Below are positions 48,627 to 59,501 of a stretch of DNA of 64,000 nucleotides, one piece after another. The stretch covers positions 5,665-69,664 of the forward strand of contig LGRX02035276.1 of NCBI GenBank assembly GCA_001247695.2, given 5' to 3'. Made by a program: the position numbers and the translations under genes. The notes under the pieces were generated by a model. It was not told the DNA's origin. It ran no database searches and saw nothing but the letters and a program-made list of their open reading frames with translations. The stretch is from Cymbomonas tetramitiformis (Eukaryota > Chlorophyta > Pyramimonadophyceae > Pyramimonadales > Pyramimonadaceae). The first letter of the stretch is position 1; every line of letters begins with the position of its first letter.

Positions 48627-49466
48627 CCTCTTAGCCGGTAACGCTATTTCCGGCCAAAAATGCATGTTTTGTGTGGGAAGCGGGTGTGGTGCTCACATAC
48701 ATAAGCATGCCACGGTGATTATATATGTTTTCGACACCTATCGCAACTACAAATTGAGCTATTGTATGAATATCTATGGCATATATATCGTGAGATATAC
48801 CGATTATACAAGCAAAACTTCTCCAAATTTTAGCAATCGATTTTACGCAAAAGCGATTCTTGGTCGCCTAAGGTCTCTTAAGCGGTTGCCGTTAGTACGA
48901 TGCTATCGGCCTTGGCCATGTTTAAACTTTTGTCAGTCATATGTTGAGTTAAATGTGCCTACATCTCGATATACGTGGCCTTTTTACGAAAAAAACATGA
49001 AAAAAACATGCGATTCTTCAATGTTTTTCATACTTAAGCAATGTTTTCCATACTTAAGCGATTAGTCTGCGTGTATTTCACATATAAGCGAGGATGTATA
49101 GCCCTTAGCACCCATATATCGATATGTGATGGTTGAATGTGGCATACCCTGAACATATATGGTCATGCACATTCATATCAATGTCAAAGTTGTCTAGATC
49201 ATGCAGATTTGAGCCGATTTCCGTTTCAGAATTGGCTATAAAAAGCATTATTGTCGGTTCAAATTGTTATGAATATGATAAGAGTGTATGTGTATCCCAT
49301 ACAAATCTGCCATGGAGTGATGCATGCATGCTCACTATGCACACATACCCTAGGTTGTATCATGTCTAGAGTTCGTCTAACCCTTTTTGGTGAGCACACG
49401 TGCATGCGAAACCAAAAGGACCGCGGGTGGTTTGTTACGATATCGTAACGGCTACCGGCTAAGAGG
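48627..49466. mobile_element. piggyBac-like MITE, 840 bases
   Basis: A 14-base perfect terminal inverted repeat CCTCTTAGCCGGTA, flanked on both sides by TTAA (48623-48626, 49467-49470), the signature target of piggyBac. No transposase is encoded. A shorter relative with similar ends (CCCCTTAGCTGCC) lies at 60773-61312. Confidence 0.82.
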
Positions 49467-49820
49467 TTAAAAAGTGTTAAAGTACCGGAAGTGTTAATAG
49501 TGGTGGTATAAATTCCTACGGTAACTGTTTATTGGCCTGGGGCAGTTTTTAACACTTTTCGAGAATATAAATTTCACGTTTAACACTTTATTAACACAAT
49601 GTTAACAGACACGTGGGGATGTTGACACTTTATCGGAGGGATCCTAGAGGGGGTTGAAATAGGCCCCCCCATGCGAGATTCTGACACATGTAAGGAAGAT
49701 TAACACAAAATTTAACACTTTTCGTAGAAGCATACACGTGGCGTTCAAATTAACAGATTTGAAGGGAATTAACACTTGGCAAGCTATGAATGGCCATAAA
49801 TTGACATATTCAAGTAAATC

Positions 49821-49950
49821 GTCCACGTGGCATATTGATTAACACTTGCACCACTAAATATTAGCAGATTTTCTAGATCGGTCCACGTGGCATGTCTATT
49901 AACACTTGCACCACTAACTATTAGCAGATTTTCTAGAATGGTCCGCGTGG
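49821..49950. repeat. 60-base tandem repeat, 2.2 copies
   Basis: GTCC(A/G)CGTGGCAT begins at 49821, 49881 and 49941, each followed by TTAACACTTGCACCACTAA. Confidence 0.88.
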
Positions 49951-49960
49951 CATGCTAGAA

Positions 49961-51511
49961 GGGGCTGCCGCTGCCACTAAGCATACCACTGCAACAGATT
50001 ACCAATACTAACACGCATGTATCCCAGCGAACGGTCGATGCACTTAGGATTACATAACGACCGTTCGCAAGCGGACAATACCGCGCGCACCGAGGGGAAC
50101 ACTATCCCGCAATACGGTGATGTCTACTAACATTGTACTAGCATTTTAAAAGCAACTAAAGCGGGTTGAACCCAACAACTTGCATTCTTTTGCCGTTAAT
50201 TACACAAGAACAACCGTTACAAGGCTTGCACAAACTAGTGGTGGTTGCAATCGGGATGGACGAGGGTGCTGTGGAGCTCGGGATACCTTGGGGGCTCGGC
50301 GTCGGCGGGTGCCGCCAAAGGTGCGGCATTCACGGCCACTGGAGCAACACCTTGCCCCTGCAAGAAATGCCTCTCAAGAACGACATGCCCCCGGTTGGCG
50401 TTCAGCGAACGAGCTACACAAGTTTGCCCATTGCCCGGTCAGCGACGTAGGCTGAGGGTTACGTTTCTGCACGGTGCGCACTTTACGACGCAATGATATA
50501 TCTCGCACATGCGTCATATGTTAATCACACGATGATGTGCCGCATTCCATGTTTGTCACGGTCTGGGTGATCCTGAATGCCTCTAAAATATGGTGTCATA
50601 TCAATACATTTGTATTCGATGTGGTGGTATTTTTAGAGTGATATAATAGATGTAGGATGCACATGTGTGCACCCATGCGCGCAATATCTAATGTGGGTTT
50701 ATGTCAGTGTGAATATGTATTCATCCACAATCATGCGCACGCACACTGCACGTCGGCACGCCGGCGAGACCCGCTGACAAAGACCGACCTTTCATCACGT
50801 ATCCCAGTGGATATGAAAAACATGCGGCAACAGGGCAGGACATCGGCCTTGACTAGATGCTACCCCCAGTGAAAAAAAAGCAAGTGTGACAAATGCCGTT
50901 CCGTTTGTGCGCCGTCGTTTGTGCGCATCCAATGTTGCAACTCACGTACCCTGCATCAATGATGCATGCATGCAAGTCGTTTGATGCATAAAAATGCTTT
51001 ATTTTGTACGGTGCGACTCTGTGCATTTTGCATAACAAATAAATGGGAAATTTTAGTACTTTGCCACGGCAGTGCATACATTTGAGTGCTGGGTATCTCG
51101 AGTTGCGACAAAATATAATCCGACGAAGTGGCACTTTAAAAACCATTATTTCCAAAAAATGATTTCTAATCATTTGCCACAAATTATGCAGTGGTGAAAA
51201 TATGTCCCATTTAATTGCATGCGGTACTACTATTAGAGGTTATCGCAGCTTTATACATCCCGGTGGGATCAAGTTGGGGCGTCCCGCCGACCCACTTTGG
51301 GCTTCCGGCACGAAGCGGATCGCGGGATGCGGTACCACGCCATAACTTGGGTGTTTAAGCACACTGAGTTATACCAAGGTGCCATATGAGTTGTGCCAAG
51401 CCTTTCTTGCGTTCATTTGGGGGCAGAATGTTCAGAGGACGTACGTTGACCCGAGCGTTGACCCGATCGGAACTCCCCGGATGTCCGCGCCTTCCATGCA
51501 CCTCGGTTGAT
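49961..51511. other. Intergenic, no gene recognised
   Basis: Short overlapping open frames at 50166-50496 contain C-x-C-x2-C pairs but no family pattern or splice support. The remainder is AT-rich. The sequence just before the gypsy fragment (51240-51511) shows no LTR. Confidence 0.4.
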
Positions 51512-52747
51512 CATGGGAGGCGCGGGCAGCCGGTGACCCACCTACTGGATTACCGACAATTGAACCAGCAGACGGTGCGGGACCGGTATCCACTACCGGA
51601 CATCCAACTGATGTTTGACGAGATGCAAGGGGCAGCGTTCTTCTCCTCCTTTGACGCGGTGGACGGATTCTGGCAAGTGCCAATGGCCGAGGAGGACGTG
51701 GAGAAGACCGCGTTCACCACCCAGATGGGGGCCTATGAATGGTTGGTGATGCCCCAGGGCCTGCAGAACTCTCCATCTCAATATCAGCGGCGAATGCAGC
51801 GCGCACTCGGTCATCTCCCCTTTGTACGGATTTTTATCGACGATGTGGTGGTCTTCTCACGCACGGTGGAGGAACATTACGACCACGTACGTCAGTTCTT
51901 GGACACTTGTCGAAAGAAAGGGGTATATCTGAAGGCATCCAAGGCGCAGATGCTGAAGGAGTCTCTACGGTTCTTGGGCCACACTCTATCCGCCGAAGGA
52001 TGCCAACCTACTCAGCATGACAAGGTGTCCTCCATCAAGGACTGGCCGAAGCTGGAGACGGTAACCCACGTCAGACAGTTCCTTGGACTAGCGGGTACTA
52101 CCGCCGGTTTGTGCACCGGTTCTCGGAGATTGCCCAACCCTTGACCTCGCTCACCAAGACCGACGTACCGTGGCAGTGAGGAGAACTCCAGCAATGGGCC
52201 TTCGACGAGCTGAAGACCGCTCTCTCCTCAGCCCCAGTATTGGCGTTGCCTGACATGAAGGCAGCCGCGGATGGGTCAGCGCCGTTTTTTGTACAAACGG
52301 ACGCAAGTGGAGTTGCTTTGGGAGGCGTACGCATGCAAGATACGGGAGACGGTATGAGGGTAGGTGATAGCCTACGATAGTCGGCAGTTTTCTGCAGCGG
52401 AGCAGAATTACCACACCGGCGAAAGGGAGCTCTGCGCGTTGCACCATTGCACCACCGTCACCTGGAGGCACTACCTGTTCTCCTCCGACTTCCGGTTACA
52501 AGGTGACCATCGCCCCCTGGAATGGCTAATGTCCCCGGGACGAGAGCTTAGCCGACGACAGGCACGGTGGTACATGGACCTGGTGGAAGTCGGTGTCCCA
52601 CGAATGGAGTACGTCAAGGGAGCCCTCCTTCTGGTCCCCGATGCGCTATCCCGCCGACCTGACTACGTGACCAAGGACCCGCGAGAAGGGCTCAAGGAGG
52701 CCGGTGTCGTACCCGAGATCTTCTTGGCATCGTTAGGCACAAGTTGA
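51512..52747 (+). pseudogene. Reverse transcriptase and RNase H of the second gypsy
   Basis: Homology starts near LLDYRQLNQQTVRDRYPLPD (51540) and includes DGFWQVPMAEED, GAYEWLVMPQGLQNSPSQYQ and FIDDVVVFS (active-site Asp pair), then FLGHTL. A frameshift at about 52095 (in the LAGYYRRF block) and a stop near 52180 break it. RNase H resumes with FFVQTDASGVALGG, a further shift near 52360, then YDSRQFSAAEQNYHTGEREL, DHRPLEWL and VPDALSRRPDY. It ends at the stop at 52745-52747. Confidence 0.85.
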
Positions 52748-53520
52748 GCTATCGAATGCCTTGATAGGGAGTGTCCAAGGGGTCCAAATGGGCGTTTGCG
52801 GGGGGTAAATCGATCGATTTCAATGTCGTTTCCGCGTGAGATTCTAGTATAGGAGTTAATAATGGATAACATGAGTATAGGGGGGAGCATGCATAACTTG
52901 CAATGAAGCCCTGAGGGCCTGAAAGGCCTATTCAGGGCCTGGAAAGTCATTTTCAGGGCCTGAAAATGGTTATCAGGGCCTGAAAATGGTTATCAGGGCC
53001 TGAAAATGGTTTTCAGGGCCTGAAAATGGTTTTCAGGACCTGAAAATGGTTTTCAGGGCCTTAAAACTCGTTTTCAGGGTCTGGAAACGAGTTTTCAGGG
53101 CATGAAAAGGCATTTTTAGGCCTTATGTGAATTTTCAGGGCTTGGAACACTGTAAAAGTTCAGGCCCTGAACTTTTGTTTCAGGGGGCAAGATGGGGACA
53201 TGAGAATATAATTCTAAACTTTATATAACACGAAAAGTGAATAAAAAGTTCAGGCCCTGAAAAAAAAGTTCAGGGGCATCTTAAGAGTGTGAATTCCAAA
53301 TTTTCAGGCCCTGAACTTTTGTGTAAAACTTATATTATCCATGAGGCTTTTTCTAAGGTGTATAACTAGCCTAGTATAAAACAAGTTCAGACCCTGAAAG
53401 TGATTTTCAGGGCCTGAAAATCATTTTCAGGCCCTGAAAATGGTTTTCAGGGCCTGAAAAAAAAGTTCAGGGGGCAATTTTTCAGGGGGCAAAAAAAAGT
53501 TCAGGGGGCAATCGTAAGTA
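52746..53520. repeat. Palindromic CAGGGCCTGAAAA repeat array replacing part of the integrase
   Basis: TTTTCAGGGCCTGAAAA, a 17-base near-palindrome with one unpaired central base, recurs roughly twenty times in exact or decayed form. From about 52935 to 53060 it forms a 20-base tandem array (CAGGGCCTGAAAATGGTTAT); later copies appear as TTCAGGCCCTGAA in both orientations and as TTCAGGGGGCAA near the 3' end. Integrase coding stops before it and resumes after it, with about 200 residues missing. Confidence 0.8.
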
Positions 53521-54262
53521 GCCCCCCATCTGCCGGATGTACTCCATTCTGGAAGGAGCTCATGCGATTGATGGGGGTTCGGGTTGCCTCCACGACGCCG
53601 TATAACCCTCGCTCGGATGGGCAGGCAGAGCACACCAACAGAGTTGTGGAAGACATGTTGAGATCATTTGTTGATGTCAACCCAGGGGACTGGGATCTCT
53701 TTGCCACCAATGTCGAGTTCGCGGTGAATGACTCCCGAAGTGATGTCACAGGCTTCACCCCGTTTGAGCTCTGCTACGGGGTTTCGCCGATGTCTCAGCT
53801 GGGCCTCTTCTTGGAGGCGGCTGTGCAGCCTGGCTCGGCACAACGAACTGAGGGGGCAGGAACAGCCCTTGATATGGCTTCTCGTTTTTCGTCGCAGCTG
53901 CGGGACGCACGGAGCAGGCTGGAGCTGGCGCAGCAGAGGCAGCGAGCCCAATTCGACCAGCGGCATGTGCATCGAGAGTACGCGGTGGGTGACATGGTGT
54001 GGATTGAGGCACGGCACTTGACGGAGAGCTTGATGGACAGGAAGATGTGCAGGAAGCTCACCAAACGCTGACACGGTCCGGTTCCAGTGGTGGAACGCGT
54101 CTACAGCGGTTTGCAGGCCGAACTCCCCGAGGCGGACCGTGGTGCGCCCGTGGCATATCGCCTTGCACTGCCTCCGCACTGGCGCATTCACGATGTCTTC
54201 GCGCAGCACCGGCTGAAGCCCCACGTGCAGGGCTCGGAGTCTTTCGCTTCGAGACAACCCTA
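53521..54262 (+). pseudogene. Integrase 3' half of the second gypsy
   Basis: It resumes at TPFWKELMRLMGVRVASTTP with the catalytic Glu segment SDGQAEHTNRVVEDM, then GFTPFELCYG and AVGDMVWIEARHL. An in-frame TGA at 54069 splits KLTKR from HGPVPVVERVYSG; the frame then continues to RLALPPHWRIHDVF and a stop near 54260, where a one-base shift leads into the chromodomain frame. Both catalytic Asp residues are lost in the replaced part. Confidence 0.85.
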
Positions 54263-55398
54263 AGCCAGAAGCAGTGATAGTGGATGGTCAGGCGGAGGCA
54301 CAAGTGGAGAAGATCCTGGCGCATCGTGTGCGGTCACTGCGAGGGAAACAGATTAAAGAGTGGAAGGTGCGTTGGACCGGCTACTCAGACGCGCATGATC
54401 AGTGGCGTACACGGGAGAAGATGAATCGCGGTGGAGAGAACCAGCAACTTAAGGAGTTTGAGGCAGCTCGACTGGATGCTCAAGTCAGAACGAGGGACGC
54501 GGCGGTACAGCGTCGATCGTACCAGCACAACGCCACCACCATAATGTATCTGGGAGCCACTTTTGCAGAGCTGCTGGAGCACCCCTGTGATGCTTTCGAA
54601 GCCCACTCACCGGAAGATGGGTGTCTACCCTGGGAGCATGTGGAGGTACTAGATGATGGTGAGCATGCCAGAGTAACTGTGGTGGATGTGGAGGCACACC
54701 GATCAGCTAGAATACTTGTGATGTTCAGTGGGACGGGTTCGGTGGAGAGGGAGTTTGTGCGTTGCTATCCCACAGCGTCCGTAGTCACCTTAGATCACGA
54801 CCCAGTGTGGCAGCCCACACACATTGCAGCAGTGGAGGATTGGGACCCCGGACAGTACAGACCTGGATTTTTCGATGTGGTGTGGGCCAGTCCACCATGC
54901 ACTCAGTACAGTCAAGCACGCACCACGGGAGGACCCCCAGATCTGGTGTCGGCAGACGCGTGCGTGCAACGCACGCTGGATATTATCGATTACCTGAAGC
55001 CTAAACACTGGTTTCTGGAAACCCCTACAGGACGTTACCCAAACGCCCTGCGACTGCGATCGGTAGTCAGTGAATTATCTCCACCCCTGTTTTGCACTTA
55101 CTGCAAGTATGGCGAGCACTATCGGAAGCCAACTTGCATTTGGACAGACTCGCCACCACCGCAGCCATTGCTAGAGTGCACATCAGATAACCCCTGCGCG
55201 TGTAAGTGGGCCACTGGCGGACACCCTGAGACCGCCCAAATGGGACCTCACCCGTCACAGCCAGGCGCGGGTAAATCACACGCAGTGTATCCCATACCGG
55301 GTCCCCTGCTCTACCATCTGTTTCACCATCTGAAGTTCAGCGAGTGGAGTGAGATCGACATGGAGGCCCACCCTGGTGAAAACTTGCCGCTCGAGTAA
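54263..55398 (+). CDS. Chromodomain and cytosine-C5 methyltransferase of the second gypsy
   Basis: Open for about 375 codons; the ATG at 54274 lies in the preceding linker, so the part could still be made alone. Chromodomain: AQVEKILAHRVRSLRG, EWKVRWTGYSDAHDQWRTRE. C5 methyltransferase: motif I MFSGTGSVEREF (54721), FFDVVWASPPCTQYSQ with catalytic Cys codon 54898-54900, motif VI LETPTG (Asn of ENV replaced by Thr, Glu kept), FCTYCKYGEHYRKPTCIWTD, and a YPIPGPLLYHLF end like the first element. All core residues for C5 chemistry seem kept although the rest of the element is broken. A stray ORF with intact methyltransferase could be domesticated or merely recent. Confidence 0.85.
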
Positions 55399-55661
55399 AA
55401 CAGGTGGACAGTGCCCGGCCGCGACAGCGGCAGGAGGCGCAATAATCAACGGCCCGCACCATCGAAGTGGCCACGCAGATAATCCCTGTCCAATTGAAAA
55501 GGGCACGGACCCAAGAACCGAACAGGCGCCGACCTAAGGACCGAGCCTTGTCAGTTCATGCCTAGTGCCCATACTGATCCTTGTGCAATAGCTGATTCCA
55601 CTGCCGATACAATTGTGAAGTGGGTGCATCAGGGGATAGCCACCCCTTAAGGGGGGAGAGT
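55399..55661 (+). other. 3' untranslated region and purine tract of the second gypsy
   Basis: Contains the 20-mer GGGCACGGACCCAAGAACCG (55501-55520), shared with the first element, and the purine tract AAGGGGGGAGAG (55649-55660). Confidence 0.75.
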
Positions 55662-55960
55662 TGTACCCGGAGGTACATGCGAAACGAGAGAGATCCGTGT
55701 ATCGAACCGTATCGAGGGAATCGTAACTGTGTCATCGGGACGTTGGGGACATGGCACAGTATGACCGAAATGCTAGATCGAGATTGTTCATGTTCGGTTA
55801 GGGAAGATCCCGTAGGCCGAACGTCTACTTATTCAGGAACGGTTGTAAGAGACGGCATTATTGAAAAGACAAGAAATAGCAACAACGTAGTCAACGAACA
55901 GAAATGTCGGTATACAGTTCCTAGTGATATACTGAAAGTTTGACAGTATACATATGTGTA
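55662..55960 (+). repeat. Putative start of the 3' LTR of the second gypsy
   Basis: TGTACCCGG follows the purine tract exactly as TGTACTAGG does in the first element. The body is not alignable by eye with the first element's LTR. The end is arbitrary here because no partner LTR is available. Confidence 0.45.
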
Positions 55961-56331
55961 TTACAAGTGTATTCGAAGCTACCGGAGTGCCTGGTTCACG
56001 CTCAGGTTTGGTCACTCGAAGCGAATCTCGGCTTTTCGGGGTCCCCACTTCGAGTGGCGATGAGCGGTGAGCGGCATCCTCGAAACGCCATGCCCTTGGT
56101 CTTCTGACCAAGGGAGTGCGTGCAAATAATGGAGATACCTTGTCTGATATATATTTCACTTAAACACGCGTAGATGCGCTTCATCCGCTCATTTCGTTCG
56201 CGGCATGAAGCACGTCTACCGCTGGATCTCCGCGTTTCTTCATTAGGCGCGCGGAGCAATAAGCTCAACACACAACACTATTAGGGGATGTTTAAGAGAT
56301 AATATCCAAAGGAAAATGTGCTTAGAAAACT

Positions 56332-56643
56332 TTGTTCGGAGCAAAATTTGAAGGCCATCTTCCAATTTTGCGCAGAGGCTGCCAACGGCTGCCCGGTGCC
56401 AGCAGCACCGCTTACGGTTCCGTGGGGTTCTTTGACACATATGAATTAATCGCACGGAAATTCGGCCCGAATAAAAGTTGCGTTTTGTCATTCTGTTCAC
56501 CTGGGTACTTTCAAAAATGGCATACGTTGCGTATTCCAGGAGGATCTCAGTCAACATTGGATAAAGGCGGCTCAAACAAAGTATTCGGATTTCCGTCTTA
56601 TTTTGACTGCGGTAAGCTTTACAACCTGAATTTCTGCAGATAA
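56332..56643 (+). CDS. Hypothetical ORF, possibly a terminal exon
   Basis: About 103 residues. The C-terminal two thirds (VGFFDTYELIARKFGPNKSC, then Cys-containing SFCSPGYF and YFDCGKLYNLNFC) have a protein-like composition with four Cys and balanced aromatic content, unlike surrounding random frames. A stop follows at 56641. No family recognised and no upstream exon found; it could be chance. Confidence 0.2.
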   Translation: MFGAKFEGHLPILRRGCQRLPGASSTAYGSVGFFDTYELIARKFGPNKSCVLSFCSPGYFQKWHTLRIPGGSQSTLDKGGSNKVFGFPSYFDCGKLYNLNFCR

Positions 56644-56783
56644 TATCCTGGGAAATTATATCGACTTATATCACGAAAGTTTTCTTAAATATAGGCTTAT
56701 CGCGTAGTAGCACCACTGGAGAATTGTGCCATGTGTCGCCCTATCATGACATCCCACATCGGCTGGAGTACCCAATGCGGTAT

Positions 56784-56905
56784 GGTAGTATGCGCGTAGG
56801 CAAATGATTTTAATGTAGTATGCGCGTAGGCAAGTGGTTTTAATGGTAGTCTGCGCGTAAGGTAAGCAAATGATTTTAATGGTCATCTGCCCGTAGGCAA
56901 ATGAG
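56784..56905. repeat. 31-39-base tandem repeat, about four copies
   Basis: Units of the form GTAGTATGCGCGTAGGCAA followed by ATGATTTTAAT, at roughly 56786, 56816, 56846 and 56881, with small insertions. Confidence 0.75.
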
Positions 56906-59432
56906 ATTAAGGATAGGGTTCCGTGGTTTTAGGTATTTGATTTCAGTTTTTATTTTATTCAAGTAAATCATAGCGGTAAGGCTATTGGGTTTACGAAACT
57001 AGGAGATTGGGTTTACGAAACTATTTTCACTTGGGAAACATTAGACCTTAGGGTGTAAAAAACGATGCAAGGCGGTTTGCAAAATATGGCCATGTACGGG
57101 TTTAAATGGTCATTTTCGTAGGCGGAGGTTCCGCGTGTAAATATGTTGCAGGATGTGGCACCGTAACTGTCACACTCGAGTTGTTTGTATCGTTGTGTAC
57201 GTTGTACTCCGTATAGTATAAGGTGACAGTATGTAGGGTTCGGCATATTTCCACTAGCGTCGTTTATCAGTTGACAATGTATGTTTATTATGTTCAGTTC
57301 ACACACGATAAAAATGTACGGTGGTATATCTCAAAGGTTATGGTGCATACGCACCCTTCTTCACTGCTTCGTTTTTATAGCGACGAGTGTCTAAGCCACT
57401 CCGCGGCTTGGTGGGGCGTCGTTGGGGGCCAACATGTGATGGTATTCGTATTTGGGACATTCGGAGGCGAAGCGTGCGGAGTGCTCGTGTCGTTCGATTG
57501 GATTAGTTTTTCGGGTGCCCCTACGTAACGAATTTCAATCAAAGGTCAGAATCGTTTTGAAACTTCAAACCTCTTTCAATCCGATTGGCAGATATTGTTC
57601 GGTTCGGACGTTTTCGGGAAAGCTAATAAGACATATTAACAATATCGAATAGTATAGGAGTGCGTGAGTTTAAACACGGTGTCACGAGTAGGACTTGCCA
57701 GATATGTCATATCAGCCTGTCATAATGCGACAGCCCGATAGGCAGATTCTAGCACACCACCTCATACGAGGTGGTGCCGTGTACACATCACACCACCTAA
57801 TCTAAGGTGCCCATGATCCACAGCGGCAAAGTTATAACGAACATCCCACTCAGTACATCTGAGTTTTTCGAGTGTGCCGATATTTCGCATATTTATTCGA
57901 ATCGTGCCACTCCAGAATATTGGACACAATCTGAAACAGGCGTATAAAAGGAATATAATCCTCGCGACAAGTCATTTTTGAATCATTATACGCGAGTGAC
58001 GTCAGACTGTATAAATCACACGAAACGTCTTTTTCGAATAAAAATTTAGGAGTCTCATCATCCACGAGGTTGACGTTATCGGTCGAGTATAATAAATCAT
58101 TACTGGACGCACATTCCGTGGTACCTTGGTGCGTACCGTGATGGCATTACTGTATATTTTCACTTTTCGGATTCGACTGTGTTTAAACGTGTGCAATATA
58201 TTATTCATCGATTTGTGACTCGCGTTGCACATAAAGGTAATACGGTGAACGAGATGATGCTATAAATCTTCCAATTGAACATTCGGCCGTTATTCTACGA
58301 CAGTAGGACGATGGGCAGTAAATCGGTAAGTCTTGCGAATCATCGCGAATATATAAGTATCGTATAAATTCTGACAATTTGATGCAATTTGGAATAGGCG
58401 GGGGTTCTTCTGTTGTCCGTCCAGTATCCTATAAATATGCATATACAATAATTGGCAGTGATCATACTACAGTTGTACGACGAGCGGTAAATGGATAAGT
58501 CATGCGGATGATAGCAGAAATATACGTATTAAATCAATCCCGAAGGCCAATGCAATTTGGGATTGGCCGAAATTCATTTATCGTCGTCCACTATTCGACA
58601 AATGACGAAAGTCGCATCGGGCAGCATCTTGGGTCGAAGAATCAGAGCGTCGTCCCGTGACGGGAGTGATCGAAACGATGCCGATCGGGCGCAATGCGGC
58701 CTTCATGCGGAAAACATTCGCTCAGTGACAACATCCGGTGTCGTCTGTTCGTTACTGTATGATTGTCGGTGAATTTGAATGCATAATGAGATCGAATTCT
58801 ACTATGTAGAGTTAATTTCAAAAAATGTTGGGCGTAAGGCGGTCAAAGGTGCTGCAGCAGGAAATGGCTTAACCGTGTCCTTGTCGCACGCAGCTTAAAC
58901 TCGCGGGAATATCCCAAGCGAATGAAATAAGGGCGCGAGGTAAGATTTTGTTCGCCGCTTGGAATGAGAACTCACTTTGGCAATTTAGGGTTGCGCTGCT
59001 TTGCTGTTGTTTGAGGGCTCCACTCGCTCGAATTCGAAGGGCGACCTTCGATTGCATATATGTGAAGACGTGATTGTGCGAATCTCCGAGTTCTTTGGTG
59101 ACGTGCGGACATAGAGAACATGTCTTAGAGGAGTTGATGACTGTGACGAGCTATACGAGGGCCTCCGATAGTAGGACCGGAATTTCAACTTGATTGAAAC
59201 CGAGCGAATGATCTTTTATCGCTTGAGCAACGTGTTTAAAAACATTATTTTCAAGGTCGTAGGCGCAGCGGTGTCGGAACTCTAGATTCCGCCTGAGAGG
59301 ACGTAATTGTGGCAGGCTTTGGCAATCGTGCCACAGTAGGAGGGCCTACACAGACGATACGAAATTCGATCATCTGTAATCCAAGAGAGTGACCTTTTAT
59401 AGTGTGTGTATATCGCATATGAAGCTAAATTT

Positions 59433-59501
59433 GTGGCATTGGCTCAAGTAGAGCACCCGACTTTACGACGGGAGGTCTCAGATCGAATCTGAGATGCCAC
59501 A
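59433..59501 (+). tRNA. tRNA-like gene or pseudogene, 69 bases
   Basis: A perfect 7-bp acceptor stem (GTGGCAT/ATGCCAC), discriminator A, a D stem GCTC/GAGC whose loop is only AAGTA (the GG of a normal D loop is missing), an anticodon arm CCCG/CGGG with an A-A mismatch, and a T arm CTCAG/CTGAG whose loop ATCGAAT starts with A rather than T. The loop would present TTA, which would read the UAA stop codon. These faults suggest a pseudogene or SINE head rather than a working suppressor. Confidence 0.5.

Larger units (their letters stand above)
48560..49960. repeat. Array of dispersed TTAACAC / GTGTTAA motifs
   Basis: More than 15 copies of TTAACACTT or its complement, many next to CACGTGGCAT, spread on both sides of the piggyBac-like MITE. 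Local 60-base tandem units occur at 49821-49950. No coding signal. Confidence 0.7.
51512..55960 (+). mobile_element. Second methyltransferase-bearing gypsy, 5'-truncated and rearranged
   Basis: Related to the element at 30247 but clearly divergent. Missing: 5' LTR, gag, protease, start of reverse transcriptase, and the zinc domain plus first half of the integrase core. Present: reverse transcriptase, RNase H, integrase 3' half, chromodomain, C5 methyltransferase, purine tract and the start of a 3' LTR (TGTACCCGG at 55662). The missing integrase segment is replaced by a repeat array (52746-53520). Frameshifts and a nonsense codon make it defective. The 3' LTR end is not defined because no second copy is in the window. 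Confidence 0.85.
55961..59432. other. Intergenic, AT-rich, with decayed repeats
   Basis: Apart from the ORF at 56332-56643 I see only repeats: a TATGCGCGTAGGCAA unit (56784-56905); a small GGGTTTACGAAACTA duplication near 56989-57024; a CCACCTCATACGAGGTGG hairpin near 57757, resembling the pre-LTR hairpins of the copia elements; and a diverged pair of about 168-base units around 58300 and 58470 (GGTAAATGGATAAGTC type). No gene is supported. Confidence 0.45.

Noticed and set aside
50166..50496. Cys-containing overlapping ORFs as a zinc-finger gene
   Set aside because: Three frames are open at once because of GC-rich sequence. The Cys spacing fits no zinc-binding family and no splice sites support extension.
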